The position numbers and the translations under genes were made by a program. Shown one piece after another: positions 22,723 to 30,707 of a DNA stretch of 37,187 bases. The notes under the pieces are model-generated. The model made no database searches. It was not told the origin of the DNA and saw nothing but the letters and a program-made list of their open reading frames with translations. How positions within the stretch are numbered: position 1 is the stretch's first letter; every line of letters starts with the position of its first letter. Origin of the DNA: Herbiconiux sp. (lineage in GTDB: Bacteria; Actinomycetota; Actinomycetes; Actinomycetales; Microbacteriaceae); assembly GCF_023264855.1 (NCBI RefSeq), contig NZ_JAHFUW010000044.1:1-37187 (forward strand), read 5' to 3'.

Positions 22723-25341
22723 TCAGGGGACAGTGACCGTCGAGCAGCCGAGGTCGCGGCCGTCGAAGCCGGCCGTGAGGCAGATCTTGTGGCTACCCGA
22801 CGAGGCCGGAACGATCGCGTCGATGCCGTGGTTCGGTCCGACGCCCGGGAAGTAGGCGTCGATCCAGCCGAGCGGCAGGCTGGCCGAGATCGGGGTGGCT
22901 CCGCCGCCGTCGACCGAGGCCCAGACGTAGGTGCGCTCGTTCGTCGACCGGTTCACCGACCAACCGGTGACGCGGATGCCGCCCTTCACCCCGGTGACCG
23001 AGTCGATGCTGGCGGCACCGGTCGACGGCACGTCCACATCGCGGCAGCCGAGGCTGGTGTTGTCATAGGAGTGCGTCACGCAGACCGTGTGCTTGCCGGC
23101 CGTGGCCGGGATCGAGAGGTCGAAGCCGTGGTTCGACCCGACCCCCGGGAAGTAGCCGTTGATCCAGGAGAGCGACTTGTCGGCGCGGTACGGGCCACCC
23201 TTGCCGTCGACCGTCACCCAGATGTAGGTGACGGCGGTGCTCAGGCGGTCGACCGCCCAGCCGCTGAGCTTGATGGTGCGGTCGGCCGTGGTGGCCGAGT
23301 CCCAGCTCGCGGCCCCGCTGGAGGGAACGGTGACCGTCTTGCAGCCGTAGGACACTTGCTCCGAGGTGCCCGTCACGCAGACCGTGTGCGGGCCGGCCGA
23401 GGCCGAGAAGGTTCCGGAGAACCCGTGGTTCGGGCCCGACTTCGGGTAGAGGTTCGGAATCCAGGTCAGCGTCTGGTTGGCCAGCAGCGGGCCGCCGTTG
23501 CCGTCGATCGTCACCCACACGTAGGTCGACTTGGAGTTGCGCTGATCCAGCGACCAGCCGGTGACGCTGATCTTGCCCATCGTCGCCGAGACCGTGTCGA
23601 AGCTGCCGACCTCGTTGTTGGGCACGGTGACGGTCTGGCAGCCGTACGACGACGACTCGAGCGTGCCGAAGACGCAGACCGTGTGCTTTCCGGGTGAGGC
23701 CGCGATGGTCTCGCTGAAGCCGTGGTTCTTGCCGGAGGACGGGTAGGCCTTGCCCGCGGCGTCGTTGGCCTTGTTGGCGAGGTAGCCGCGGCCCGATCCG
23801 TCGACGTTGATCCAGACGTAGGTGGCAGCGGTGGAGCGCTTGTCCAGGCTCCAGCCGGCGACCGTGATGCCGCCCTGCACGCCGGTGACCGACTGCACCG
23901 CTCCGGCCTCGTTCGAGGGCACGTAGGCGGTCTTGCAGCCCAGCAGCGCCGAGGCGTAGCCGTAGACGCAGACCCGGTGTGTTCCGGGGCCGGCCGGGAT
24001 GACCCGGTCGTAGCCGTGCAGGTTGCCGATGTTGGGGTACAGCCCCGGCGTCCAGCTCAGGTTCTTGTCGACCTTGTAAGCGGTGCCGGATCCGTCGACG
24101 TCGACCCAGATGTAGGTCTGGCCGCCCGCGGCCTTGTTCAGCGACCAGCCGGAGATGTGCACGCCGCCCACGACGCCGTCGGCGACGTCGAGGTAGCCCA
24201 TCGCCGTGGTGCTCGGCACCTTGACCGACTTGCAGCCGAGGTCGATGCCGTTCGACTTCGACACGCAGACCGTGTGGTTGCCGGCGCTCGCATTCACGAT
24301 GGTGTCGAACCCGTGGTTCACGCCGGCGTTGGGGTAGAGGGCGGGGATCCAGTCCAGCCGCACGTCGGCGGTGGCTGCGGTGGCCACGCCGTCGACGGTG
24401 ACCGTGACGCCGACCGGGTTGCTGCTGGAGGGGTCGACGGCCCAGCCGGTGACCTGGATGCCGGCGGCCACGGCGACGGCCGTGTCGAACGCGCCGTTCG
24501 GGTTGTTCGAGCCGCGCGGGTCGCCGAACCAGTCGGTGTACAGACGCCAGAAGTTGCGGTTGCCGTAGGAGGAGCATCCGTCGTTCTGGCCGCCGTAGAC
24601 GTTCGACATCGCCGTCGCGTTGGGCTGGTACGGCGTGTAGTAGTACAGACCCGCGGTGGCCTGGTTCTGGATCAGCACCGGCGAGGATCCGCAGTTCGCG
24701 TCGGGGTGGTAGCGCACGTTGGCGTACTTGCCCACGGGGAACCAGGTGAAGAAGGCGGTGGTGCCGGGCGGGTTCGAGTAGCGCTTGTACTGCCAGGCCG
24801 CCTTGTAGACCTGGTTGTAGAAGCCGGTGAACTCGGCGTCGCAGGGCGCGGTGTCGGGGCAGGCGAAGCCGGTCGCCGCCGCGTACTGGCGGGCGCTCGG
24901 AGCGGTGTCGGTGATCAGCGACTGCTCCTTCTGCAGCAGCACGATCAGCACGGACTGGCTCACGTTGCAGGCCTTGCCCACCTTGGCGATGATCGTCGCC
25001 GCCGACTCGTTGGAGGCGCCGGTGTAGCTGTTGCACATCGCGTCGGCGGAGCGCGTCCAGGTCGTCTGCGTGTAGTCCTTCACGCAGGTGTAGCCGGAAC
25101 GGCAGCTGGAGACCTGGGAGTTGAGGAAGTTCTGCACGGCCTGCGCCGACATGGCTCCGCCGTTGAAGAAGTTGGCATCCGAGATGATGTTGCCCGGGTC
25201 GAAGTCGGAGGCGTTGGCCTGCATGACGGCCTGCGGGGCGGGAACGGCGGAGGCGGGGGATGCGGTGGCGACGAGCCCGGCCGCGGCCAGAATCACGCTC
25301 AGTCCGGCCGCAAGTATTCCCCTGGTCGAACGGCGTCTCAT
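22723..25341 (-). CDS. Secreted protein with lytic-enzyme-like domain and six tandem repeats
   Basis: 872-aa exported protein. Signal peptide 1-32 ends in ASPASA. Residues about 46-277 form a Cys-rich domain with VLIVLLQKEQSLIT (Glu139 in a transglycosylase-like setting), FFTWFPVGKYANVRYHPD and FWRLYTDWFGDP. Similar domains occur in actinobacterial proteins loosely called hemagglutinin; I infer wall or peptidoglycan interaction. Residues 284-872 are six repeats of about 98 residues, each with GWSLD, a TYVWVxVDG strand, a YPxxGxNHGF motif, GxHTVCV and LGCxTVTVP. Each repeat keeps two Cys, likely a disulphide. There is no sortase motif or membrane anchor. The ATG follows TAGGAT by 6 nt, so it is probably leaderless. 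It lies convergent to the GT-C-like gene and divergent from an MFS gene. Confidence 0.88.
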   Translation of the reverse strand: MRRRSTRGILAAGLSVILAAAGLVATASPASAVPAPQAVMQANASDFDPGNIISDANFFNGGAMSAQAVQNFLNSQVSSCRSGYTCVKDYTQTTWTRSADAMCNSYTGASNESAATIIAKVGKACNVSQSVLIVLLQKEQSLITDTAPSARQYAAATGFACPDTAPCDAEFTGFYNQVYKAAWQYKRYSNPPGTTAFFTWFPVGKYANVRYHPDANCGSSPVLIQNQATAGLYYYTPYQPNATAMSNVYGGQNDGCSSYGNRNFWRLYTDWFGDPRGSNNPNGAFDTAVAVAAGIQVTGWAVDPSSSNPVGVTVTVDGVATAATADVRLDWIPALYPNAGVNHGFDTIVNASAGNHTVCVSKSNGIDLGCKSVKVPSTTAMGYLDVADGVVGGVHISGWSLNKAAGGQTYIWVDVDGSGTAYKVDKNLSWTPGLYPNIGNLHGYDRVIPAGPGTHRVCVYGYASALLGCKTAYVPSNEAGAVQSVTGVQGGITVAGWSLDKRSTAATYVWINVDGSGRGYLANKANDAAGKAYPSSGKNHGFSETIAASPGKHTVCVFGTLESSSYGCQTVTVPNNEVGSFDTVSATMGKISVTGWSLDQRNSKSTYVWVTIDGNGGPLLANQTLTWIPNLYPKSGPNHGFSGTFSASAGPHTVCVTGTSEQVSYGCKTVTVPSSGAASWDSATTADRTIKLSGWAVDRLSTAVTYIWVTVDGKGGPYRADKSLSWINGYFPGVGSNHGFDLSIPATAGKHTVCVTHSYDNTSLGCRDVDVPSTGAASIDSVTGVKGGIRVTGWSVNRSTNERTYVWASVDGGGATPISASLPLGWIDAYFPGVGPNHGIDAIVPASSGSHKICLTAGFDGRDLGCSTVTVP
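22726..24492 (-). repeat. Six protein-coded tandem repeats of about 295 bp
   Basis: The DNA encodes six homologous units of 95-100 codons in the secreted protein. The third unit carries a variant insert (ANKANDAAGKAYPSSGKNHGF) in place of the LSWIxxLYP segment. Units have diverged enough that recent recombination between them is not obvious. Confidence 0.8.
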
Positions 25342-25347
25342 GAATTC

Positions 25348-25353
25348 ATCCTA
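25348..25353 (-). promoter_or_regulatory. -10 box TAGGAT for the secreted repeat protein
   Basis: On the minus strand TAGGAT is followed by 6 nt (GAATTC) and the ATG at 25341. No Shine-Dalgarno sequence is present, which supports leaderless transcription. Confidence 0.5.
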
Positions 25354-25418
25354 GGGAACGCCTTCGAATTCGCTCCCGACCTCCTGATCTCCGGCGAGTC
25401 GCGCTCACTTTCAAACTT

Positions 25419-25434
25419 TACATTCATGAATGTA
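25419..25434. promoter_or_regulatory. Perfect 16-bp palindrome, candidate TetR operator
   Basis: TACATTCATGAATGTA is fully self-complementary and overlaps the start of the -10 box TATAGT of the MFS gene. TetR-family repressors bind palindromes of this size, and a TetR-type gene follows the MFS gene in the same operon, so autoregulated repression is likely. The A/T-rich site stands out in this GC-rich region. Confidence 0.75.
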
Positions 25435-25438
25435 TAGT
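25433..25438 (+). promoter_or_regulatory. -10 box TATAGT with -35-like TTCAAA
   Basis: TATAGT is followed by 6 nt and the ATG at 25445. TTCAAA (25410-25415) lies 17 nt upstream, the ideal spacing for a -35 element. The palindrome occupies most of the spacer. Confidence 0.6.
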
Positions 25439-25444
25439 TAGAGG

Positions 25445-26809
25445 ATGAGTGCCCAGATGAAGACGCGGTGGATCCTGTTGGCGACCGTTTCGGCGGGGCT
25501 GCTGCTGATCACGATCGACAATTCGGTGCTGTACACGGCGCTGCCCACGCTGACCCGCGAACTCGGGGCGAACCCGACCGAGAGCCTCTGGATCATCAAC
25601 GCCTACCCCTTGGTGATGGCCGGCCTGCTGCTTGGTGCTGGAACGCTCGGCGACCGGATCGGGCACAAGCGGATGTTCGTGATCGGCCTCGTCGTCTTCG
25701 GCGCGGCTTCGCTGCTCGCCGCCTTCTCCCCCACCCCCGAGGTGCTGATCGCGGCCCGGGGTCTGCTCGCCGTGGGCGCGGCGGCCATGATGCCGGCCAC
25801 GCTCGCGCTCATCCGGGTGGGTTTCGACGACCAGCGCGAGCGCAACATCGCGATCAGCGTGTGGGGCAGCGTCGCCGTGCTGGGCGCGGCCCTCGGCCCG
25901 ATCGTGGGCGGTGCGCTGCTGGAGTGGTTCTGGTGGGGATCGGTGTTCCTGGTGAACGTGCCGGTGGTGGTGGTCGCCCTGGTGGCCGCGCTGATCGTCG
26001 CACCGGGCGGCGACCGCGATCGATCGCGGCCCTGGGATCTGCTCTCGTCCGTGCAGGCCATGCTCGGACTCGGCGGCCTCGTGGTGGCGCTGAAGGAGGC
26101 CACCAAGACGGATCCCTCGTGGCTGGTCGTCACCGTCGCGGCCGTGATCGGGGCGATCGCGTTCGCCCTGTTCATCCGCCGCCAGCGGCGACTGCCCTAC
26201 CCGCTGCTGGATCTCACGCTGTTCCGCATCCCGGCCCTCAGCGCGGGCGTCGTGGCCGCCGGGCTCTCGCTGTTCGCGGTGGCCGGCGTCGAGCTGGCGA
26301 CCTCGCAGTACTTCCAGGTGGTGGCCGGTTTCACCCCGCTGCAGGCGGGTCTGATCGTCGTCTCGTTCGCGGTGGGTTCGCTGCCGAGCTCCCTGCTCGG
26401 CGGCGCGATCCTGCACCGGGTCGGCCCGCGGATGCTGATCGCCGGCGGGCTCGCGATCGCCGCGTCGGGCGTCGTGCTCGCTATCGCGCTGCTGCCGCTG
26501 GGCTGGGGAGGTCTGGTGGTAGGGCTCGTGCTGGCCGGCATCGGGCTCGGCTTCGTGATGGCCTCGGCCTCGTCGGCGATCGTCGGGAGCGCGCCGCGGC
26601 ACCGGGCGGGCATGGCCTCCTCGGTGGAGGAGGTGTCGTACGAGTTCGGCGGACTGGTGGCCGTCGCCGTGCTCGGCAACCTCATCTTCTCGATCGAGAG
26701 CGGCTACCCCGTGGTGATGGCGATCGTCGCGGCCGTGCTGGTGGGAGGCGCGATCCTCACCTGGCTCATGCTCCGCCGCACGGATGCCACAGCCCTCGCC
26801 GCACACTGA
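25445..26809 (+). CDS. DHA2-family MFS efflux transporter (EmrB/QacA/SmvA-like)
   Basis: 454-aa drug:proton antiporter-like protein with about 14 membrane segments. TM1 carries ITIDNSVLYTALPTLTREL, matching the DxxxLxxALP signature of 14-segment exporters. GDRIGHKRMFVIG is the loop 2-3 motif A, and AVLGAALGPIVGGALLEW is the antiporter motif C in TM5. Family members export quaternary ammonium compounds, dyes and other cationic drugs with proton uptake. It shares a promoter with the TetR-type gene 49 nt downstream, and the palindrome over its promoter suggests induction by its substrate. Start ATG fits the -10 spacing. It sits within the glycan locus but shows no link to glycan synthesis. Confidence 0.92.
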   Translation: MSAQMKTRWILLATVSAGLLLITIDNSVLYTALPTLTRELGANPTESLWIINAYPLVMAGLLLGAGTLGDRIGHKRMFVIGLVVFGAASLLAAFSPTPEVLIAARGLLAVGAAAMMPATLALIRVGFDDQRERNIAISVWGSVAVLGAALGPIVGGALLEWFWWGSVFLVNVPVVVVALVAALIVAPGGDRDRSRPWDLLSSVQAMLGLGGLVVALKEATKTDPSWLVVTVAAVIGAIAFALFIRRQRRLPYPLLDLTLFRIPALSAGVVAAGLSLFAVAGVELATSQYFQVVAGFTPLQAGLIVVSFAVGSLPSSLLGGAILHRVGPRMLIAGGLAIAASGVVLAIALLPLGWGGLVVGLVLAGIGLGFVMASASSAIVGSAPRHRAGMASSVEEVSYEFGGLVAVAVLGNLIFSIESGYPVVMAIVAAVLVGGAILTWLMLRRTDATALAAH

Positions 26810-26823
26810 GCGGCGGCCGCCGC
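26810..26823. other. 14-bp GC palindrome between MFS and TetR genes
   Basis: GCGGCGGCCGCCGC is self-complementary and starts just after the MFS stop. It could form an RNA hairpin that lowers read-through into the regulator gene or protects the upstream mRNA. Confidence 0.3.
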
Positions 26824-26858
26824 CCCCGGAAGCCCGGCCACTGCAGGAGGATGGACCC

Positions 26859-27395
26859 ATGCGCCCCAACAACCGCACCCGCATCCTGGAGGCCGCGACC
26901 CGCGTGGTCGAACGCGACGGAGTCCGCCGCCTCACCCTCGAGGCCACGGCCGAGGAGGCCGGGCTCACCCGCGGCGGGATGATGTACCACTTCCGCGACA
27001 AAGACGCCCTGATGCTCGCGCTGCAGGAGTTCGAATCGGCCCGCTGGGAGGCGCAGCTGGAAGAGGCGGCCGGCAAGACCGCGGCCGAGGCCACACCCGA
27101 CGAGCGGATCGCCGCCTACGCCCGGGTCGCGATGGAGTCGGTGAGCGGCGCGGAGTTCGCCCTGGTGATCGAGTCGTCGTCGGATCCGCGGCTCGCCGAA
27201 CCGTGGAACACCGTGCAGCGGCGCTGGACGCCGACGCCCGAGCAGGCGGCGGCCGACCCGGCGGAGTTCGACCGCTTCGTGCTGCGCCTGGCCGCCGACG
27301 GCCTCTGGTCGTACGACGCCTTCGGCAGCGAGCCGATCACCCCCGAGCTGCGGCACGCCCTCGCCGAGCGCATCTCCACCCTGCTGAGCCGCTGA
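26859..27395 (+). CDS. TetR-family transcriptional repressor
   Basis: 178-aa DNA-binding regulator. The helix-turn-helix is at about residues 6-52, with TRILEAATRVVERDG, LTLEATAEEAGLTRGGMMYHFRDKDAL, where GxMYHFxxKxxL is the TetR signature. The C-terminal ligand domain has the layout of TetR_C-type regulators of DHA2 pumps. It is co-directional with the MFS gene and likely represses the pair by binding the palindrome at 25419-25434. ATG at 26859 has AGGAGG 8 nt upstream; the ATG at 26851 is out of frame. The gene ends 36 nt before the stop of the convergent WbsX-type gene, and no clear terminator hairpin lies between them. Confidence 0.92.
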   Translation: MRPNNRTRILEAATRVVERDGVRRLTLEATAEEAGLTRGGMMYHFRDKDALMLALQEFESARWEAQLEEAAGKTAAEATPDERIAAYARVAMESVSGAEFALVIESSSDPRLAEPWNTVQRRWTPTPEQAAADPAEFDRFVLRLAADGLWSYDAFGSEPITPELRHALAERISTLLSR

Positions 27396-27431
27396 CCCTC
27401 CGCTGAGTTGCGAGAGTGGGACGAGAACGCG

Positions 27432-29489
27432 CTAGCGGAAGAGCACGTCGCGCACGGCCAGGAGGTAGGTGCGGCCCCAGCGCTGCGAGGGCTCGAGCAC
27501 GGCGCCCTCGGCCCACTCGTTCCAGGCGTTGATGAAGACCACGCGCTGGTCGCGCTCACGGTCGGCCACCGACGAGACGGTGGTGTTGAGCCAGCGACGG
27601 AACGTGAACGGGTTCGATCCGTACCACATGTCGGGCTGCCACTGCCGGCGGGCCGTGTTGTCGAAGTTCACCATGACGCCCGGGTAGCGGCCCTCCGGCG
27701 ACGCGCTGTTCAGCTTGTCCTCCGCCGCGGAGGCCATCGCGCCGTAGCTCAGGAAGTTGCCCTGGAAGCGCTCGTCGAGCCCACGGCCGAGTCGCGGGAG
27801 CGACGACCAGAACATGTTGTGCGGCGCGAACTCGAGCGAGGCGTCGAGGCCGTGCTCGGCCACACCACCCTCGATGCCCTGCATCGACCCGCCCACGTCG
27901 ACCGTCACCATCGTCAGACCGGGCAGCCCGGCCTCCTCGGCGACCTGACGCCAGTAGGCGACCGTCTCGACGTGATCCGGGATCTGGGTGATGCGGTACA
28001 CCGCGATCACCGGCTTGCCGTCGATCCGGATGTAGCGCGGATCGGTGATCAACGGCAGCACGTCGTGGATGAACTGCTTGGCCGGCACCCGGTCGTAGTC
28101 CTGGGCGATCAAGATGTTCTTCTCGCTGCCGTCCCAGCGTCGGGTCCAGTTCTCGTTGGCCCACATGATGCAGAACGGCTGGTCGCCGGAGCCGGCCACC
28201 AGGTCTTCGACCGGCATCTCCATGAGCTTCTTGCCCGCGAACCAGTAGTAGTAGTACATGAAGCCCTCGATGCCCGCGGAGGCCGCGAGCTCGTACTGGG
28301 CGTCGCGCACGCCGGGCGTGCGCAGATCGTAGAAGCCGAGGTCGCTCGGCAGGAACGGCTGGATGTGGCCCGGGTACAGCGGCACGCCGGCGGCCACGTT
28401 CGACCACTCGGTGAAGCCCTTCTCCCACCACTCGTCGTTCTCGGGGAAGGTGTGGAACTGCGGCAGGTAGAACGGGATGACCCGGGCGCGCGGCAGCACC
28501 TCGGTGTCGGGGCGGTACCGTTCGAAGGCGCTGCCGGCCGCACCGGATGCGGCGGTCGCGGCATCCGGAAGGCTCGAGGCGTCGCGGATGTCGTACCCCG
28601 CCTCGCCCGCCACGATGCCCAGGATGCGCTCGATCCCGTGCGCCGTGGTGGCGTCGACCTGACCGGCCTCCTCCTCGAAGTCGCCCGGCGCGAGCTCGAA
28701 GGCGCGCAGGCCCTGCAGAAGGAAGCCGCGGATCCAGTAGATCGAGCCGGCGGCGAAGCGCAGTGCCTCGTCGTCGAAGTCGATCTGGATGCGGCCGAGC
28801 AGCGCCGCCACGATGTCGCGGTCTCCACCCCAGAACTCCGGGCCGAGCACGTTGCCGGTGGAGGTGAGGATGCCGAGGGAGGGATCGGTGGCGAATTCGT
28901 TCAGCACCCGCGTGATGGTCTCGACCGAGCCGGCGAGCTCGCTGAAGAAGCCCTCGCGCCACTGGTCGCCCGAGCCGCCGAGTTCTTCGTGCGCCTCGCG
29001 CCAGGCGCTCTTCTTGGTGTGCACCTTGAACACGAGCTCGTACGGGTCGAGCAGGCCGGCGTTCGCCAGCGAGACCAGGGGCAGGATGTCACGGCCGTGG
29101 TTCGGCAGGGCGAACATCTGAACGCGGTCGGCGTTCGGCAGTGCCGCAGCATCGATCGAGACGTCTTCGCCAGACGCATTGGTGACCAGAAGGTCGAACG
29201 GCACCGGGATGGCGGCGATCGACTCGAGGATCTGCGGCAGGAGATCGGTGTAGTACACGTGCACGACCACGGCGATGCGCGAGGTGGGCGGCGCGGCGAG
29301 GAACTGCTTCTTCCACTCGCCCGGGTACAGCGCCTTCAGCCGGGCGCTGCGGTTGTACGACCAGTCACCGAAACTCGCCGGGAAGTCGTCGTCGCGCGTG
29401 CTCGAGGGCGGATCCGCCAGGATCTCGCCGGCCCGCTTGAGTGCGCGCCCCGTTCGCCGCTTGACCCCGCCGATGGTGATTCGTCTCAT
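27432..29489 (-). CDS. Fusion of RgpF-like and WbsX-like glycan synthesis domains
   Basis: 685-aa protein with two glycan domains. Residues about 70-290 match the rhamnan synthesis protein F family: RIAVVVHVYYTDLLPQIL, LPNHGRDILPLVS, ELVFKVHTKKS and the aromatic GSIYWIRG. Residues about 336-680 match the WbsX family: IPFYLPQFHTFPENDEWW, KGFTEWSNV, MYYYYWFAGKKLMEMP, WANENWTRRWDG and NAWNEWAEG. WbsX proteins are GT99-like glycosyltransferases or related enzymes of O-antigen loci. A Pro/Ala-rich linker joins the halves. ATG 29489 is chosen because AAGGGA precedes it and it begins 11 nt after the upstream stop; a GTG at 29510 would overlap that gene. It is third in a minus-strand operon. It is probably cytoplasmic and works on polymer elongation or side chains (inference). 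Confidence 0.87.
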   Translation of the reverse strand: MRRITIGGVKRRTGRALKRAGEILADPPSSTRDDDFPASFGDWSYNRSARLKALYPGEWKKQFLAAPPTSRIAVVVHVYYTDLLPQILESIAAIPVPFDLLVTNASGEDVSIDAAALPNADRVQMFALPNHGRDILPLVSLANAGLLDPYELVFKVHTKKSAWREAHEELGGSGDQWREGFFSELAGSVETITRVLNEFATDPSLGILTSTGNVLGPEFWGGDRDIVAALLGRIQIDFDDEALRFAAGSIYWIRGFLLQGLRAFELAPGDFEEEAGQVDATTAHGIERILGIVAGEAGYDIRDASSLPDAATAASGAAGSAFERYRPDTEVLPRARVIPFYLPQFHTFPENDEWWEKGFTEWSNVAAGVPLYPGHIQPFLPSDLGFYDLRTPGVRDAQYELAASAGIEGFMYYYYWFAGKKLMEMPVEDLVAGSGDQPFCIMWANENWTRRWDGSEKNILIAQDYDRVPAKQFIHDVLPLITDPRYIRIDGKPVIAVYRITQIPDHVETVAYWRQVAEEAGLPGLTMVTVDVGGSMQGIEGGVAEHGLDASLEFAPHNMFWSSLPRLGRGLDERFQGNFLSYGAMASAAEDKLNSASPEGRYPGVMVNFDNTARRQWQPDMWYGSNPFTFRRWLNTTVSSVADRERDQRVVFINAWNEWAEGAVLEPSQRWGRTYLLAVRDVLFR

Positions 29490-29500
29490 TGTTCCCTTAG

Positions 29501-30310
29501 TTAGATCCACTCGACCGGATCGACGCCGTACTTCTCTGCGATGACCGCGGGCACCCGGAAACCATCCCCCACGATACCGGGGTTGGTCACCAGCTCCCGT
29601 TTGACGAACGGGAAGCCGAGCTCCAGCAGGCCGCGCCAGCCCTGGATGGTGGGGTTCTGGGTGTAGTCGACGACCTGCTCGTAGCCGAACCAGGCGCCGG
29701 TGACGAACCCCTCGCCCTGCAGCAGGCGGTTCAGGCCCAGCTCGTACTTGTCGATGATGTCGAACTTGGTGGGCTGCTCGGGCAGGTTCTTCCAGAAGTA
29801 GCGCAACGCCGGGTCATCCAGCACCCCGCCCTGGAACCCCAGCAGGAAGCTCTGCAGGTGCGGCATGTACTGGTTCGTCCAGGTGCCACCCCAGACGTCG
29901 TAGTAGGAGTTCTCGAAGTCGGCGACCATCGGCTCCAGGCTGCCGAACGGGCCCACCAGCGAGTCGTTGGTGATGATCACGTACCGCTTGGAGCGGATGG
30001 CCGGGAACAGCTCGAGGCCCGTGGCCCACGAGCCGAAGTCGTAGCCGATGTTGGGCTTCCGCACGACGATCGCGTCGTTCGCGGGACCCCGGGACCAGTC
30101 CAGGGGCTCGGTGTCGTCGGATGCGCGCACCACGACGACCGCGTAGCCCTGCTCCTCCAGCCGGGCCACCATCCACGACAGCGACAGCGACACACGGGAC
30201 GAACGCCCCCAGCTCGCCACCACGGCCACCCGGTCGCCGGCCGGAAGCGTCTTGCGCGGGCTCTCGACGACGACGCGGTGCAGAACCTGCTCGAGAACGG
30301 TACCGGCCAT
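29501..30310 (-). CDS. Rhamnan synthesis protein F-like protein
   Basis: 269-aa stand-alone member of the RgpF-like family. RVAVVASWGRSSRVSLSLSW begins the first strand, PNIGYDFGSWATGLEL replaces the NHGRD segment, YVIITNDSLVGPFG is the family's best motif, and GGTWTNQYMPHLQSFLLGF follows. These proteins take part in rhamnose-glucose and related polysaccharide assembly, with a GT-A-like fold. It is the second gene of an operon that also has the RgpF-WbsX fusion, so two RgpF-like domains act in one pathway. ATG 30310 overlaps the stop of the mini-protein gene by one base (TGATG), giving coupling. The open frame upstream to 30373 lies inside that gene and is not needed. Confidence 0.87.
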   Translation of the reverse strand: MAGTVLEQVLHRVVVESPRKTLPAGDRVAVVASWGRSSRVSLSLSWMVARLEEQGYAVVVVRASDDTEPLDWSRGPANDAIVVRKPNIGYDFGSWATGLELFPAIRSKRYVIITNDSLVGPFGSLEPMVADFENSYYDVWGGTWTNQYMPHLQSFLLGFQGGVLDDPALRYFWKNLPEQPTKFDIIDKYELGLNRLLQGEGFVTGAWFGYEQVVDYTQNPTIQGWRGLLELGFPFVKRELVTNPGIVGDGFRVPAVIAEKYGVDPVEWI

Positions 30311-30573
30311 CAGGTCCAGCCGTTGTTCAGGGCTTTGCGCCGTCGCATCCGCAGCGGCCGGGTGATCGACCACGAGGTGGAGGCGCGCAAGGCCTTGAGC
30401 TGGCTGCTGTAGCGCTCGCTCTGGTTGCGGGCGGCCAGGAGTCGCCGACGGTACTCCTCGGTCTCGGCGGTACGCCGGGCGAGCTGGGAACGCAGAGCGG
30501 CGACCTCGAGACGGAGTTCGCGCAGTTCGTTCGCGACATCGACGTCGCCTGTGGGAGGAAGTCGTGAGCTCAT
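30310..30573 (-). CDS. 87-aa coiled-coil mini-protein of the glycan operon
   Basis: Small protein with one long predicted helix (about residues 14-65, ELRELRLEVAALRSQLARRT and onward) that has Leu and Glu/Arg in heptad-like order. It ends in LKALRASTSWSITRPLRMRR. This tail is seen at the end of many polysaccharide glycosyltransferases and coiled-coil linkers, so the gene may be a split-off linker or scaffold that brings the following RgpF-like enzymes together (inference). It has no catalytic motif. It is real rather than a shadow because its stop overlaps the next ATG and it starts the operon. The upstream ribosome site is weak. Confidence 0.75.
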   Translation of the reverse strand: MSSRLPPTGDVDVANELRELRLEVAALRSQLARRTAETEEYRRRLLAARNQSERYSSQLKALRASTSWSITRPLRMRRRKALNNGWT

Positions 30574-30609
30574 CGCTGCTACCGCACTTTCGACAGGGGA
30601 AACCAGCCC

Positions 30610-30615
30610 ATCGTA
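30610..30615 (-). promoter_or_regulatory. Possible -10 box TACGAT for the mini-protein/RgpF/WbsX operon
   Basis: TACGAT on the minus strand lies 36 nt before the ATG at 30573, in the 134-nt gap behind the lipoprotein gene. No good -35 was seen, so support is weak. Nothing else is evident in this gap. Confidence 0.3.
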
Positions 30616-30707
30616 GTCGGCTCCGGATGCCGCTGCCTGCGAGAGCGCCGAATGCGCCGAGCCCTGCTCAGCGGCGGGCGTCAGCGCGGGAGTCGGCGGA
30701 ACGCGCT

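Noticed and set aside
22789-23697. Plus-strand frame opposite the secreted repeat protein
   Set aside because: Arg/Asp/Val-rich antisense translation with no motif; the minus frame has a signal peptide and six clear repeats.
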